DNA of 51,890 bases. It comes from Condylostoma magnum. Lineage: Eukaryota > Ciliophora > Heterotrichea > Heterotrichida > Condylostomatidae. The DNA is taken from positions 1,958 through 53,847 of the forward strand of contig CAKKTI010000114.1 in the NCBI GenBank assembly GCA_920105805.1, given 5' to 3'. Every line of letters begins with the position of its first letter. Within the stretch, counting starts at the first letter, position 1. This document shows, in pieces, positions 11,703 through 23,119 of this stretch. Under the pieces are notes generated by a model that was given only the letters and a program-made list of their open reading frames with translations, ran no database searches and was not told the origin of the DNA. The position numbers and the translations under genes are program-made.

Positions 11703-12284
11703 TTTTGTAGGATTATGAAGTGTATATTTATTATGTTATTATTGATGTTTGGATCTATATGAGATGATTTTGTTATTTCAATCAATTTATAAAAGAGTTT
11801 ATTGTATAGAATTTGATCAAGTATTTACATATGAATACGATTATAGAAAGAGAAGATATAATATAAGAAACGACGTAGAAAATATAGCTAAAAGGTTTGT
11901 ACTTATTATATAAGATTATTTAATTGAAGCTGATATCAAATTAATTATAGTAATTAGGATAGTCTACCATATTATAAGGATAAAATAGAATATTTATAAT
12001 AAGCATATTTTTTAGATTACCTATTATCTTTGGTAATTAGTATGACAGTTTAATAGTTATAGATTATCTCTTTATATCCATTACTTGAATATCATTAGTA
12101 TTTATTGCTTTTGTGATATAGGTGAAATTATTTGTTTGTTTATTATTTTCATATTGTGAATATCGTACATTTAACTTGATTTATAGAAATAAAGAATGCA
12201 TGAGTATACCAGCTTATAGTAGTATTTCAAAGAAACATCTTTACAGCTTTTGTATATTTATTAAATATAATGGTTTAGTTCAAA
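11703..12284. other. AT-rich intergenic region
   Basis: About 580 bases upstream of ESF1 and downstream of the 11-mer-repeat gene, both on the minus strand. It should contain the ESF1 promoter. Short open stretches exist (for example near 12122) but show no coding character, and no repeat or RNA gene is seen. Confidence 0.6.
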
Positions 12285-12905
12285 TCAAAATTAATCGAAA
12301 TTAAAACTATATAAGCTTCCAAATAATCCTACCATAAAAACATTTCTAATTTTATAGTAGTATCCTCTTGAGAAATATAACGTTCCAATGCCTGCAACTG
12401 ATAAAACTAAACCTCTGCTAATATTACTGTAGGTATTCACATAATTTTACCTTCTATTATGCTCATTTCTGATACGATCATTATGCAAGGCTGCATTTTT
12501 TACCAATCTATAAGCTGCATCTTGTTTCTATCTTTCGATATAATCTGAAGTCTTATTCCACCCAGTACTAGAGTACTCCTTAGTCTTATCTCAAACAGCA
12601 CCAGAGTACTCTTTAGTTTTATCCCAACCTATACTATAGGATTATTTAGTCTTATCCCAGCCTACACCAGAGTACTCCTTAGTCTTATTCCAACCAGTGC
12701 TTGAATACTCTTTAGTTTTATCCCAACCTATATAAGAATATTCTTTAGTCTTATCCCAACCAACACTAGAGTACTCCTTAGTCTTATCCCAACCAACACT
12801 AGAGTACTCCTTAGTCTTATCCCAACCAGTGCTTGAATACTCTTTAGTCTTTTATCACAAAATCTTAGAATAATTTGAAATGATGTTGTCTTCTTAATCT
12901 GCCAT
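12285..12905 (-). CDS. 11-residue-repeat protein (KTKEYSSVGWD) with C-terminal membrane segment
   Basis: 206 residues, ATG to TGA. After a short acidic start (MADQEDNIISNYSK) come nine 11-residue units of consensus KTKEYSSVGWD, a degenerate tenth, a basic linker and two hydrophobic stretches (GLVLSVAGIGTLYF, NVFMVGLFGSLYSF). Repeats of 11 residues often form a slightly overwound amphipathic helix lying on membranes (synuclein, perilipin, LEA-like proteins); the Trp/Tyr-rich face here would suit lipid contact, but that is inference. In one unit the invariant Trp is written TGA (12591-12593), and in another the conserved Glu is a TAA-coded Gln, which is internal proof of the code. It shares a 28-bp divergent start region with the next gene. 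Confidence 0.85.
12555..12851 (-). repeat. Nine tandem 33-bp repeats coding 11 residues each
   Basis: Nine contiguous units of 33 bp, in frame, encoding KTKEYS(S/G)(T/V)GW(D/N) with minor changes. The outer units are more diverged, and central units are almost identical at DNA level, suggesting recent duplication or conversion. Confidence 0.92.
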
Positions 12906-12933
12906 TGAAATATCGATTAAAACTATAGTAAAT
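12906..12933. promoter_or_regulatory. 28-bp divergent intergenic region
   Basis: The start codons of two head-to-head genes are separated by only 28 bp, which must hold both 5' ends and any core promoter not lying inside the coding sequences. No TATA-like element is convincing. Confidence 0.5.
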
Positions 12934-13938
12934 ATGTAGGAAAATATAGATTAATATAGTGAAGAATCTTCTGATAATTATGACTTTGTAACCTCTTAGG
13001 ACTCCGATTCACTTATTTAACCATAAGAAATTGAAAACTAAGAAAAAAACAGGGATTATTAAGTAATGCCATGCATAGGCTTAGATGTTGATAAGATATT
13101 CTTGTATATAAGCTTAGGAAATCAAACATTCTTCAAACACTGTATTGAGAATCTGTCTTTTGAAATTGATTATTTGCTGAAATTTTAATGCGATAAACTA
13201 TTTGAGTAAGAAGCTCTCCATAAGCTCTTAAAAATTAGCTAATAATTTGACCAAAACATCAACTAACTTTAAAGCATGCAGCCAATCCCTTTTAATGCTC
13301 TGCAGAGACAACTAAATTAAACGATGCAATAAGCTTAGCTGCTTAGTATCTTCATTCAATCCTAATCTCAAACTGAATAAATCAATCAAAACTTAGATAT
13401 TAAATTAATCAAACTAGAAGTGAATGATGTAATAGATGATGAGCAGATATGTACAATCAAGATAAGAAATAATCAGAATTAACCTATGAACAATTTAACT
13501 TTGTATATGGCTAATCACTCAATTTTAGTACAGGAACAATTTAGCTTAAATCCCTTACAATCAAAAGACTTTTTATTCAGTTGTAGTAGGGATATTGATA
13601 TTTTTAGTTAATAGTTTATGATAGAGGACTTAGATAAATATATTAATATAGGCGGGGGCTAAAAAGTATTGATTAGTCAAGAGGTAATTGATAATCAAGT
13701 AATAATAAAAGTAAAGAATTTGTCAAATCAAACGATAGAATAAGTGTTCTTAAAAATCGACCAATTTGAAGCTCTTTTAATTAGCCAAAAGTTACTTCCT
13801 TTAAGTAAACAATACTACAAATTATCACAATGAATGACTGTTATTAACTCATAGTAAGTTGAGGTAGTATTATAATAAAATTAAGTGCCTATTTCAAATA
13901 GCATAGAATTAGTTCTCACTGAGTTAGATCTAAAGTGA
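12934..13938 (+). CDS. Hypothetical protein
   Basis: 334 residues, ATG to TGA, no intron needed. The start is acidic and Gln-rich (MQENIDQYSEESSDNYDF). Two predicted beta-rich stretches follow (LDIKLIKLEVNDVIDDEQICTIK type, and QVIIKVKNLSNQTIEQVFLK), which look like tandem immunoglobulin-like or coatomer-appendage-like sandwiches, but no family motif is certain. There is no signal peptide or membrane segment. It is transcribed away from the 11-mer-repeat gene. Confidence 0.7.
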
Positions 13939-14191
13939 ATTTAAATTGGAAGTTAGCTAAAAAAGTTATCTTTAAAGAAAAGAAATTTGATTTAATAGCT
14001 AATAAATCAATTAAATATATAGAAAAGGGAAAATGCCGATCAGATAATATAAAACAGTATATAAGCTTTAATGAAAAATATAGATCAAGGTCAGCAAATG
14101 AGAGAATTGATTCAAATCTTAGCTTAGTAGTGAAAAGTTACATTGATATACTTGTTAAATATTTAATTTTTGTGTATAATTATTGCTTCAA
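13939..14191. other. Convergent intergenic region
   Basis: About 250 AT-rich bases between two convergent 3' ends. A 93-codon open stretch overlaps it on the plus strand but starts without ATG and crosses the minus gene's end, so it is treated as chance. Confidence 0.5.
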
Positions 14192-15976
14192 TCATTTTTA
14201 TGTCCAAAATGATTAAAAACTTATTACTTACTAAGCTGGTAAATAATAAGCGTATATTTACAAACTCCTATGTAATAATAAACTACTTAACTACTTAGTA
14301 TAATCCTGGAAATCTTGCTTAATCCTTTAAATCATATCAGACAATTCTTCGCATTGATTTCCTTTAAACACAGTCTAATAATGCTTAACCTAATTTTCTA
14401 GTCTATCAATATATTTTAACACTCTTTTATCCCATAAAATAGCTAACTTGTCCATTCTAATAAGTCTTCTCACGCTATAAAGGTCTCTGAAATTATTTAA
14501 ATATTATACTAATAGATCTCTGTTTTAAATTGTAAGTAAATTTTTTAGATATATTTTATAATTTTGAGCTTATGCTAAGCAAATCAACACATCTTTACTA
14601 ATAAATGCCAGTTCCCCTATAATCTTTGTGATTATAATTAAAATTTATGTATTTTCAGCCTTTAAGCAATTGATTAGCATCCGATGCCCATTTTAATTAA
14701 TAAATCTTTAGCATACTTTTGAATTCTTTTTATTCAAGAAGTGTTAGGAAGCTAGAATAGCATAATACTTTATATCTCGCTTGTTACATTTCAATGCTAT
14801 TATGCACCTTTTGATAAACTTTTAGCATTATATATCATTATGAATTATGTCCTATTATATTTTGCTGTTATTGTCAAGTAGTTCTGTTAGTTAGAAACTA
14901 CTTAGTGCTCCAATAGTCAGTATTTAGCCTAAATTCGTCGATTTAACTGGGTTTTAAGATAAGCTTGTCTCATTGTTTATATTATCTATTAATAACTACC
15001 AATTTTTCTTTTAACCCTTGAGTATTGAACTTTCTAATTATCCTTTTCATATTTAATTTTCCCCCTTTTACTCTAAATCTCTTTGTAGCTAGTTCTAAGT
15101 TATCATAATCTATTAAACAAATGGTGATATTAATCTGGATTAAGATAGTTTTTGTTTATAAGTACTAAGTTGTCTTGAGAGATTTGAGTTTTTGAAATAT
15201 TACACGAATTCTTTATTATTTGTTTACTATGATAGTTTTATAAGAAAATGAATGAACTTCATATTATATAGTTAATCTTCTTTTGATTAAAGAATTCTAG
15301 TTATCTGCATAAGTCTTTTTCTAATATCAAATTCTTTAAATTAAATCAAAGCTTCAAGAAGCTTAGGATCTAATCTTAAAATTCCTTTTATTACACTCTC
15401 TGACAAAGATATAACTTAATCTTTCATATTTTTAAGGCATTTTATAACAAGTTGTAAGTCTTCAGCGTCTGCTAGGTTAGCCATACGAATTCTAAAATCT
15501 TTGCTATAGAATGTATTTAGTCCTAAAATTGACCACTCAGTGAACTCTTGTTTATTTTTTCCTAAGTTTTAAAATAAAATTTTAGGAACTTTATATGAAA
15601 GTAGAAGTTTCCAATTACTCTAATATATCAAATAGCCTTCTTATATCTAAAAGAATAACTAGTAAGTATTTATAGAGCCAATATAAGAAGGATTTTCAGC
15701 CCATTGGATAATTTCATTCTTGACTTGCTTACATGTTTCAATTGATTCTAAGTTTTTAATAACGTTCAGCATGTAAACCTTAGATTCTTAAGAACTGTAA
15801 TCATTTTTGTATTTTTTATAAGATTTTAGTTAATCTTTGTCTGCTTCATTTGAAGATGCATCTTCGTCGGATGAATAATTTGGTTAATCAATCTTTAATG
15901 TAGTTAATCTTTGAAATCAACGTCTATTTACGTTTTCCTCTTCTTTGATTTACTATCTTTGGTAACAGCATCCCAT
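14192..15976 (-). CDS. MGCC-start helical-repeat protein
   Basis: 594 residues in one frame, ATG to TGA. Begins MGCCYQRQQ, again fit for myristoylation at Gly2 and palmitoylation at Cys3/Cys4. An acidic linker (NYSSDEDASSNEADKDQ) is followed by a long run of paired helices (LQLVIKCLKNMKDQVISLSE, KGILRLDPKLLEALIQF, MKFIHFLIKLSQQT), consistent with an armadillo/HEAT solenoid. No named family is recognised. It shares the start motif and helical character with the ORFs at 4172-6611, so they may belong to one family. Trp is written TGA at several places (for example NRRWFQ). Confidence 0.75.
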
Positions 15977-16527
15977 TTTACTAATAAATTATTGAAATAT
16001 TATAAGTAATATTTTATTGATTAATTTAAAGGGCTTTATTCTGAGATATTTCATAATTCACTTAAATTTAAAGGTGATGAATCAATTATAAGCTTAAAAA
16101 GAATAGAGTAAAAGCTTGATACGTGTATTTCTGCTATAATTTGCTATAAAACACTTTTGTACAAATTTATAATTCAATATAGTTTCAGAAGGGAGATATC
16201 CAGATTAAAAAAGATTGTTTTGGCATAATCACACTTGAATTTATTATATTAGTTATGATAAATTAGTAGAAATGCAAGCTATTGATTTAAATATGCTAAT
16301 TTGATAAAACTAATAAAACTTTCTAACTATCCATTTTAAATTATCTCAGTTCTATTAATACTATTACACACAAAAGAGATTCTCTGTAAAATGATTCATC
16401 ATTATATAATATACTAAATTTCATTCTCTAATTACCTCATTTTAAAATTGTTAAAAACTTCTCAACATTTATTTTTCAAAATCAGCCTATGTAAATTTAC
16501 CAAAACCAATTGGCATCCTTTAACAGA
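15977..16527. promoter_or_regulatory. Divergent intergenic region (551 bp)
   Basis: Lies between the start of the MGCC protein and that of the DYRK kinase and presumably holds both promoters. It is very AT-rich; no open frame, RNA gene or strong repeat is seen. It is one of the two longest divergent gaps in the window. Confidence 0.5.
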
Positions 16528-18015
16528 ATGGCAGCCTTAAAGACAATTTATTCAACAAAATCTAAATCCAGATCTCCTTGCAAAAACAGCCTAGCATCTA
16601 GAACCCCTAAAAGCAATTTTAGGCCTAAATCTAGTACACTGGCTCCAATACGGAAATAAGGAAGCAACCATTAATCCCCAAAGCAAGGCGCAAGAAGAGC
16701 TAGACCGGTAGCTTTTCTTTTTGACAACATAAAACAAAGATAAAAACCAGCAAGAACTCCTAAACATGCTAAGAATATAAGAATAAACCGTAATAATAAG
16801 ACAATTAGCGCATCAGTAAAACGCAGTAAGAAGTTTTAAAGGTAAAGGAAGAACCTTTCAATGATTGACACTAAGAACAGCACAATGCAAAGCACAACAG
16901 CTAATAAATCGATTCTATCGATGACTCCTAGTATAGCTCTTAAAAGGTTCTCAAGGTATCTTACAGACTATGAGCTATAAGAAATACGGGATTATAAGAA
17001 AATATACTTCCTAGGCTCAAATGCTAAAAAGATTAATAAATTTGATAAAGGTAGCAACTTTGGCTATGATGATGAAAATGGAGACTACAACATTGTACTT
17101 GGCGATCAAATAGCATTCTAGTATGAGATAATGTAAATAATAGGGAAAGGCTCCTTCGGCTAAGTATGTCGATGCTATGACCATAAATCTCAATCAGAAG
17201 TGGCTTTAAAGATTATAAGAAACAAAGACCTATACCACAAGCAAGCTTTAGTAGAAATTGAAATATTAGAGTAAATAAGGGACTGTGACCCTAAAGGAAA
17301 CTCTCATGTAGTAAAACTGCTAAGCTGATTTTAGTTTAGAAGCCATCTTTTCCTAGTTTTCGAGCTTCTTAGTATAAATCTATACGAACTAATGAAACTG
17401 AACCGATTCAAAGGCTTTTCGTTAAGATTGATAAAGAGAATTATAGAGTAAACGTTAAAAGCCTTGCAAACTAGCCGCAAATTTCATATAGTTCATGCTG
17501 ATTTAAAGCCAGAGAACATTTTGCTAGTGGATTAAAACCGTTCGTCAATAAAAGTGATTGATTATGGCTCATCCTGCTACCAGCATCGCTAGATCTACAC
17601 GTATATATAGAGTAGGTTTTACAGGTCACCTGAGATTGTGTTAGGTATACCATACACTCCCTCAATTGATATGTGATCACTTGGGTGCCTGGCAGCCGAA
17701 CTGCTAATAGGCTTTCCTCTTTTTCCAGGTGAAAGTGAAAGTGACCTTTTACTAAAAATAATGGCTTTAAGGGGATATCCTCCTGAGCCTCTGCTATTAT
17801 AAGGTAAAAAGACTAAAAAGTTTTTAGATGTACTAGGCTTTAGATTCAAGCACGATTTCTAACAAGCTTTTACATAGAAGTTGAATACAAGTGATCCTAA
17901 ATTCCTTGATTTTGTGAGTAGTAAGTTATATACAGAATGTTTGGACTGGAATCCCTCAACTCGCCTAACACCTAATGAAGGCCTTTCCCACCCTTGGATT
18001 CAATCTAAAAATTGA
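16528..18015 (+). CDS. DYRK-family dual-specificity Tyr-regulated protein kinase
   Basis: 495 residues, ATG to TGA-TAA. A basic, Ser-rich N-terminal region precedes a DYRK-homology box ([19 protein letters not shown]) and the kinase domain (~205-490). Seen: glycine loop GKGSFGQVCR, ATP lysine at 228 (VALKIIRNK), catalytic loop HADLKPEN with Asp325, DYGSS in place of DFG, and the DYRK activation loop [17 protein letters not shown] whose second Tyr is autophosphorylated in this family. Later come [13 protein letters not shown] (Trp written TGA at 17674) and [13 protein letters not shown]. DYRKs phosphorylate Ser/Thr substrates after tyrosine self-activation. The catalytic loop has HAD where DYRKs usually have HCD. 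Confidence 0.95.
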
Positions 18016-18160
18016 TAAAATGTATTTTTGTTTATTTGTATTCTTGATAACTGTAGTTCTATAAAACCTTAATACTATTATCTAATATTTACACAGCTTA
18101 AACCAAATCATTTAAAGGCGTCAGTCCTTCATTTCAGTTTCTTATATATTACCTTTCAAA

Positions 18161-20431
18161 ATGGGCACTAAATTAAGTGTAGATCACAGCCTTACATCTC
18201 TAGAAGACCTCCTCTCAACCCCTCTTCAAAGCGTTTAATCCCAAACCTATGACTAACGCTTCACGCATCACTTAAAAATCTGGCGCTTCTACCAAGACTC
18301 TAGATAATCTGAACTTATTAAATCCCAACCGGTAAATTTAATAGAACTTGCTCCTTTTTAACCCTAAGAATGCTATCTAGTTCTATTAATATACAAAAAT
18401 TAGCAACTAGAAAGCTAGAGTCCTATTCCTTACTTCATGGCAGATTTAATACAATCTTTAAACAATCTCACACCCAGAGGACTAGAGACTATATTTGGAG
18501 GGGATGCTAATCTAGATACTATTTTGTTGTCGGGTAAACCTAGTCAAGATGCCGAGTTGCATTATATGTTGTTTATGTGAAATGGCCGAGAAGCCTCAAA
18601 ACTGACCAAGGCTATTGCCCTTGCCAAGGGATTTTAATTAGACGGGCTGATGGCTGGACACGAGGCAGTATTGACTAAGTTTTTATTCGGAGGTGGAGTG
18701 ATCCAAGGCCCAAATGTGTAAAGATCAGCCCCTATTCCTCTTATAAGCAATTTTGATAACGAAGGGAACTCAGGGGTGTAGACTGAGAATCCAGTGTTTT
18801 TGCTTAAAATTTTGTGCGTAGAGCAACCTGCACCGTTGCCCCCTCAATAACCACTGTTTCCAAGATTCAGACAGTATTTTTTAAATAATATCGAACAGCC
18901 TAGACAGGGGAAAATGTAGATAAATTTACCAGTGGAAAGTAAGCCAAAGGCAGGTTTTAGCTTGAATTTAAGGCAAGAACCGCCTAAAATGCCTGCGTTG
19001 AGCTTAGGAGGTGTAAAGGCAGGAGTTCCTAATTTGAATATTTAAGCTAGGGATGAAAATGAAGCACCGATTATGTAAAGAGGGCTGCCGGAGAAGCCTA
19101 GCATTGGACTTAATTTAGCGAATGTGCAGACTAGGGAGGATGAGTGGTAGAAACTATAGGCTAAGGGGAATCTAGCTCAAATTGATGATGATTGGATGAT
19201 TAGAGATACTAACAGGGTGAATTTGAAGTTTGAGAAGTTCAGTAAACAGTGCTCGGAATTGTATCCTAATCTGTTTGTAGGATCAGATTTAATTGCTAGG
19301 AATTTACAGGAATTACAGGCTAATGGAATAACTCATATAATCAACTGTGCTGGGAATGTATGTGCTAATTACTTTCCTAATGATTTAACCTATTTACCCT
19401 TGTTTTTAAAGGACGCAGCATTTGAAAGCATAGACTCTGTGTTTTACCAATGCGTGGAGTATATAGAGAATGCAATACAGAATGGGGGGAAGGTATTTGT
19501 GCATTGTATGCAAGGGGTTTCTAGATCAGTTACTATTTGTCTGTGTTATATCCTCTATAAGTAAAAGGTAGAAGTTGACATTGCATTGACGGATGCAAGG
19601 GAAATAAGAGGTATATGTTCCCCTAACTGAGGATTTTTGAAGTAATTGAAGAAATGGTATCAAAGACTGTATTTACCCTACGATCAATTTGAAAGTAATC
19701 CCAGGGTTTACTGTATCGGGGCCCACCAGCCTGAGTAGCCTTCAAGAATAGTCGCGAGATTGATGTCAGCCCCTACACATATCATAAGTGAGGATGGACT
19801 CTTAGACCCTAGAACTATTTTCATATCACATACAAAAGATAAAGTATATCTATGGCAGGGTAACGAAATCCTTGAAGCCAACTAAAAACCTTTTATGCAG
19901 GCAGCTTTGTACTTCATAAATAAACTATAAGAAAACGAAAAGGCAGGAGAGGTAGTTTATGTAAAGAAAGGAGAAGAGCCTGAAGAATTTTGGTAGTAAG
20001 CAGTTCCACAGCAGGTTGTAAAGAAGTACATATACCACGAAAACTTAGACTTCATGTTTGTGGACTAAGACAAAGCATAGGATGAAGAAACCTAAGCCCT
20101 TAACCAGTCAGAAGATGACGAAGAGGAAGAGTAAGTTAGAAGGCCTAAACTGTATATATATCCAGAAGTTCTAGGAATAGGTATATTTGACGAGGAAGAA
20201 TTAACCCCAGATGCTCTTTTAGTTCTATGTGAGCCAAAAATTAGCTATATTTGGCAAGGAAGAGATTTTATGGAAGATGATTTCATGAATAAAGACGATT
20301 TTATAAAGGAAGCTTGCTAGAGGTACTATTCTTCTAATGAAATGTATGAAACTATCATTGAAGCACAAGATGAAGAAAGTGACCGGTTCTTAGAACTTTT
20401 TGGAATTTAGACTTAATGCAAATTTTACTGA
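18161..20431 (+). CDS. Dual-specificity phosphatase with gelsolin-like domains (MKP1-like)
   Basis: 756 residues, ATG to TGA. MGTKLS at the start fits an N-myristoylation signal. Residues ~30-180 look gelsolin-like (ECYLVLLIYKNQ, YMLFMWNGREASKLTKAIAL, Trp written TGA). After a Pro-rich linker the DSP domain starts near 367 (LYPNLFVGSDLIARNLQEL, THIINCAG) with catalytic VHCMQGVSRS, Cys449. A second gelsolin-like segment follows (PRVYCIGAH, TIFISHTKDKVYLWQGNEI), then acidic regions and a third (DALLVLCEPKISYIWQGRDF). The DSP-plus-gelsolin order recalls plant MAP-kinase phosphatase 1, so MAPK dephosphorylation is the best guess. Three gelsolin-like parts is more than plant MKP1 has. Confidence 0.88.
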
Positions 20432-20487
20432 ATTAAAACCTAGTTCTGAGCTGTATTCTGCTGTTCTTGAGCGTTTTACTCGCTCTA

Positions 20488-21015
20488 TTAAGCATCCTGC
20501 GCCGCTAGACTTTTAATTGGTGCTATTCTTCTCCTCCAGTAATTAATCTCTTCTCTAGCTTTCCTCAACTTTTCAACTAATTCCTCCTTTTATTCGTTAT
20601 TATCCATGTCATTTAGTCGCTTTTCAAGCTGCATTACACGCTTTGCCGTCCTTTTCAAGCGAACTTCCACTAGTTTTTCAGCAATTGCGAAATTTCTAAT
20701 GAATTCATCACGGTTGACAGTGTGACTACCGTCCTTATCCATTAATTGGAATACTTCCTCAACAAAGGAACGATCGAATGTGCCACCTTGTCTTTCATTT
20801 AGAAAGACAAACAACTCGTCTATGGTGAATTCTTTATCCTGGTTTTAATCAACTTCAGAGAACATATTAAGGAGAGAGGAGAATCTCTATTGTCTCTTTT
20901 GAGAGTTAATTCCAGGCTTGCCCAATTTGTTCTATAAGTGAGGGACTCTGTTTCTCTATGGAACAAACTCTGCCTCCTCTTACTATTACTGCTGCTGCTG
21001 TTGATCAGGTTCCAT
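20488..21015 (-). CDS. EF-hand protein with poly-Gln start
   Basis: 175 residues. Starts MEPD followed by eight Gln (CAG and TAA/TAG mixed). Two EF-hand loops are seen: DQNQDKEFTIDEL near 55 and DKDGSHTVNRDEF near 93, the second with all main Ca2+ ligands. A basic C-terminal coiled coil follows (KRVMQLEKRLNDMDNN, EELVEKLRKAREEI). No TGA lies in frame for hundreds of bases beyond; TAA-TAG after SLAAQDA is taken as the end. It is tail-to-tail with the phosphatase and 57 nt downstream of the LRR gene on the same strand. Confidence 0.82.
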
Positions 21016-21071
21016 TTATTATATCCATTCAAGACATTTAATAAATTAAATAGATTAGATAACAATGTTTA

Positions 21072-22958
21072 TCATTTTACTGATAAGCTTGATATGATCT
21101 GACTGCAAATATCAACATTCTTCTTATAATTGTTCTTTTACTCTCTCAATTGCTTGACCTTTTAGTGCATTTAGCTAATCTTCTCCTTCAACTTGTCGAT
21201 ATAATTCCTGATCTTTTTGTTTATTATGAACTTGTTTTAGCTTTGTTGCACTTTTTAGCAGTAGCTTAGATCTATTGCTGTTGAACTCAACGAGTCGTTG
21301 ATAGCAGAGTAATTTTGTCTCAAGAGGCTTCTGGATCTTTATTGGGTAGAATTTCTGGGATTCTATGCTAACTTTGCATTGCGCTCTTCTAGTTCTCGTA
21401 TCTTTTATATTAAAGCTTCTTCAGATTTTATCAACTCTGCATTCATTGCCTCATTTTCAAAGGTAATTGCTTATACTCTTATATCAAAATTAGCTTAGTT
21501 TTAGGATATAATCTAGTTTTATTACTCTAGCTTTTATTTAAGGTCGATTATCTGCTGGCCTTATGACTCAAGCTGATTTTTATACTCTATATTACAATTT
21601 TTGTACATTTGTAGTTCTGTGATATTTTATGATTAGAAATCATTCACTGTCATGGCTAATTTTTCGATAGTTTATTATTATTATTACAGTTTTGCAGTTA
21701 ATTAAGCCTTTTCATATCATAAGCTCTTTCTTTCATCTTCTTTTTGTTTTATAAGATTAGCGGCTATTTCGTATTTCTCTGCTGATGCACTTGCTCCTGA
21801 CTCTGCAGAAGTTTCTATCTCAAAGTGGTTTATTAGGTCCTCAAATAAGGTCTCTATATAGCTTTCCGGCTTTGTGCTGTATCCGTGCTTTCCTGGACTA
21901 GGTTAGCTTATTTTTTCTAGCTGTAATCTACTAATGGAAAACTTTGCCTTTAACTTCAATGGAGGATCTTTAAAAGCTTCCTAGACTAGAGGCCCAAACT
22001 AACCAATTTCTTCCTCGCTACTACTAATTGACATGCATTAGGGAGATTAGTTAACCTCTTAAATAGCCGCTACTATATCTTCTGTCATTAGTGTTACCTC
22101 CTTAGAGTTTTAAATAATTTCTCCAGAAACTGGTGAAAAACGGAAATTTTAAGGTGAATCGGAAGAATTGCTTCCTTTAGAATTTGGTCATTCCGGACTT
22201 GCCAGAAATTAAGCATTGTCAATTGATTTTTTCTTCTTTAAAATATGTTTAAATCTACTAGACTGAATTTACCTCAATCTTGAAAAGCTTCTGTAGAAAA
22301 TTCCCTACTAGGCCAGCTTAAACTCACCGGGTATTTACAAAACCTGCGAAGGATCTGCTGGTATTAGTTCACTGAATAAAAGTTACTTGATAATAGGATT
22401 TCCTGCTAAATTAATTACAACTAAAGGCTAGCAATCCTCTAGTAGTTATAAATTATTGTAGCTCTGGATTGAGTTTTCAGAAATATCGATTTCCATGATG
22501 CTTTCAAAATGCTGAATTCCTTAAAGGGACTGTATTGAATTATAAGCAGCGTATAAGTGCTTTAGAAACTTTAACTAAGTTAATGACTCAATACTTATAA
22601 TGTTATTTGCTGTTATGTCCAATGTGTTTAACTTTTGCAAAGAAGGTATAGAATCGTCAAGGTAAGCTATATTGTTATTAGAAACATTCAGGTATTCAAG
22701 AGTATCTGGAACACTTCAAAGCTCAGATATACCATTTCCGGATAATACAAGTCTCTTTAGATACTTAAGGCTTAGAATCTCAGGAATTTAATACTACAAA
22801 AAGTTATTGCTTAAGTCTAATTCTGACAAATTTTTAAATCTTTCTAATCCAGGAAGAATTTCTGCCGCTTTATCAGTAAAGTGCAAGCTTATTTCTGCCT
22901 ATGGATTATTATAGTCTTCTAATTTTTAAAATGAAGATTGAAGGATGCTATTTCTCAT
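21072..22958 (-). CDS. LRR-coiled-coil protein
   Basis: 628 residues in one frame, ATG to TGA-TAA. Leucine-rich repeats of the SDS22/ciliary type fill ~30-215 (LSELDLSNNFLQ, LKRLVLSGNGISEL, LEYLNVSNNNIAYL, LNTLDITANNIISI, IMEIDISENSI, VVINLAGNPII). A disordered Ser-rich linker comes next, then a long coiled coil (~370-600; KLEQQNQIISQNQ, ALIQKIRELEERNAKLAQN). LRR-plus-coiled-coil proteins of this shape are common among cilium and basal-body factors; a ciliary role is inference. An internal Met (22088) starts the coiled-coil half but the frame is continuous. Confidence 0.88.
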
Positions 22959-23119
22959 CTTTAAAATAATACTTCGTTAGTTAGTAAGTTTAGCTAATTT
23001 AAATGTAGATTAGATATTAAGGCTTCTAATTTATTAGTAGGATGTGATAGTTAACGTATACTTATAATCATGAAAGTATTCTGGCTAGTTATATTGTAGG
23101 ATTTAATAAATCTAGAAAA

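Noticed and set aside
12122-12304. 60-codon plus-strand ORF MKLFVCLLF
   Set aside because: Overlaps the 3' end of the 11-mer-repeat gene, ends at TAA without context and lacks any family signal; chance frame in AT-rich DNA.
13935-14216. Plus-strand open frame of 93 codons after the hypothetical gene
   Set aside because: No ATG start, overlaps the TGA of the gene before and the end of the minus-strand helical-repeat gene; codon pattern not convincing.
17471-17849. Two minus-strand ORFs inside the DYRK gene
   Set aside because: Antisense to the conserved kinase domain, so shadow frames.
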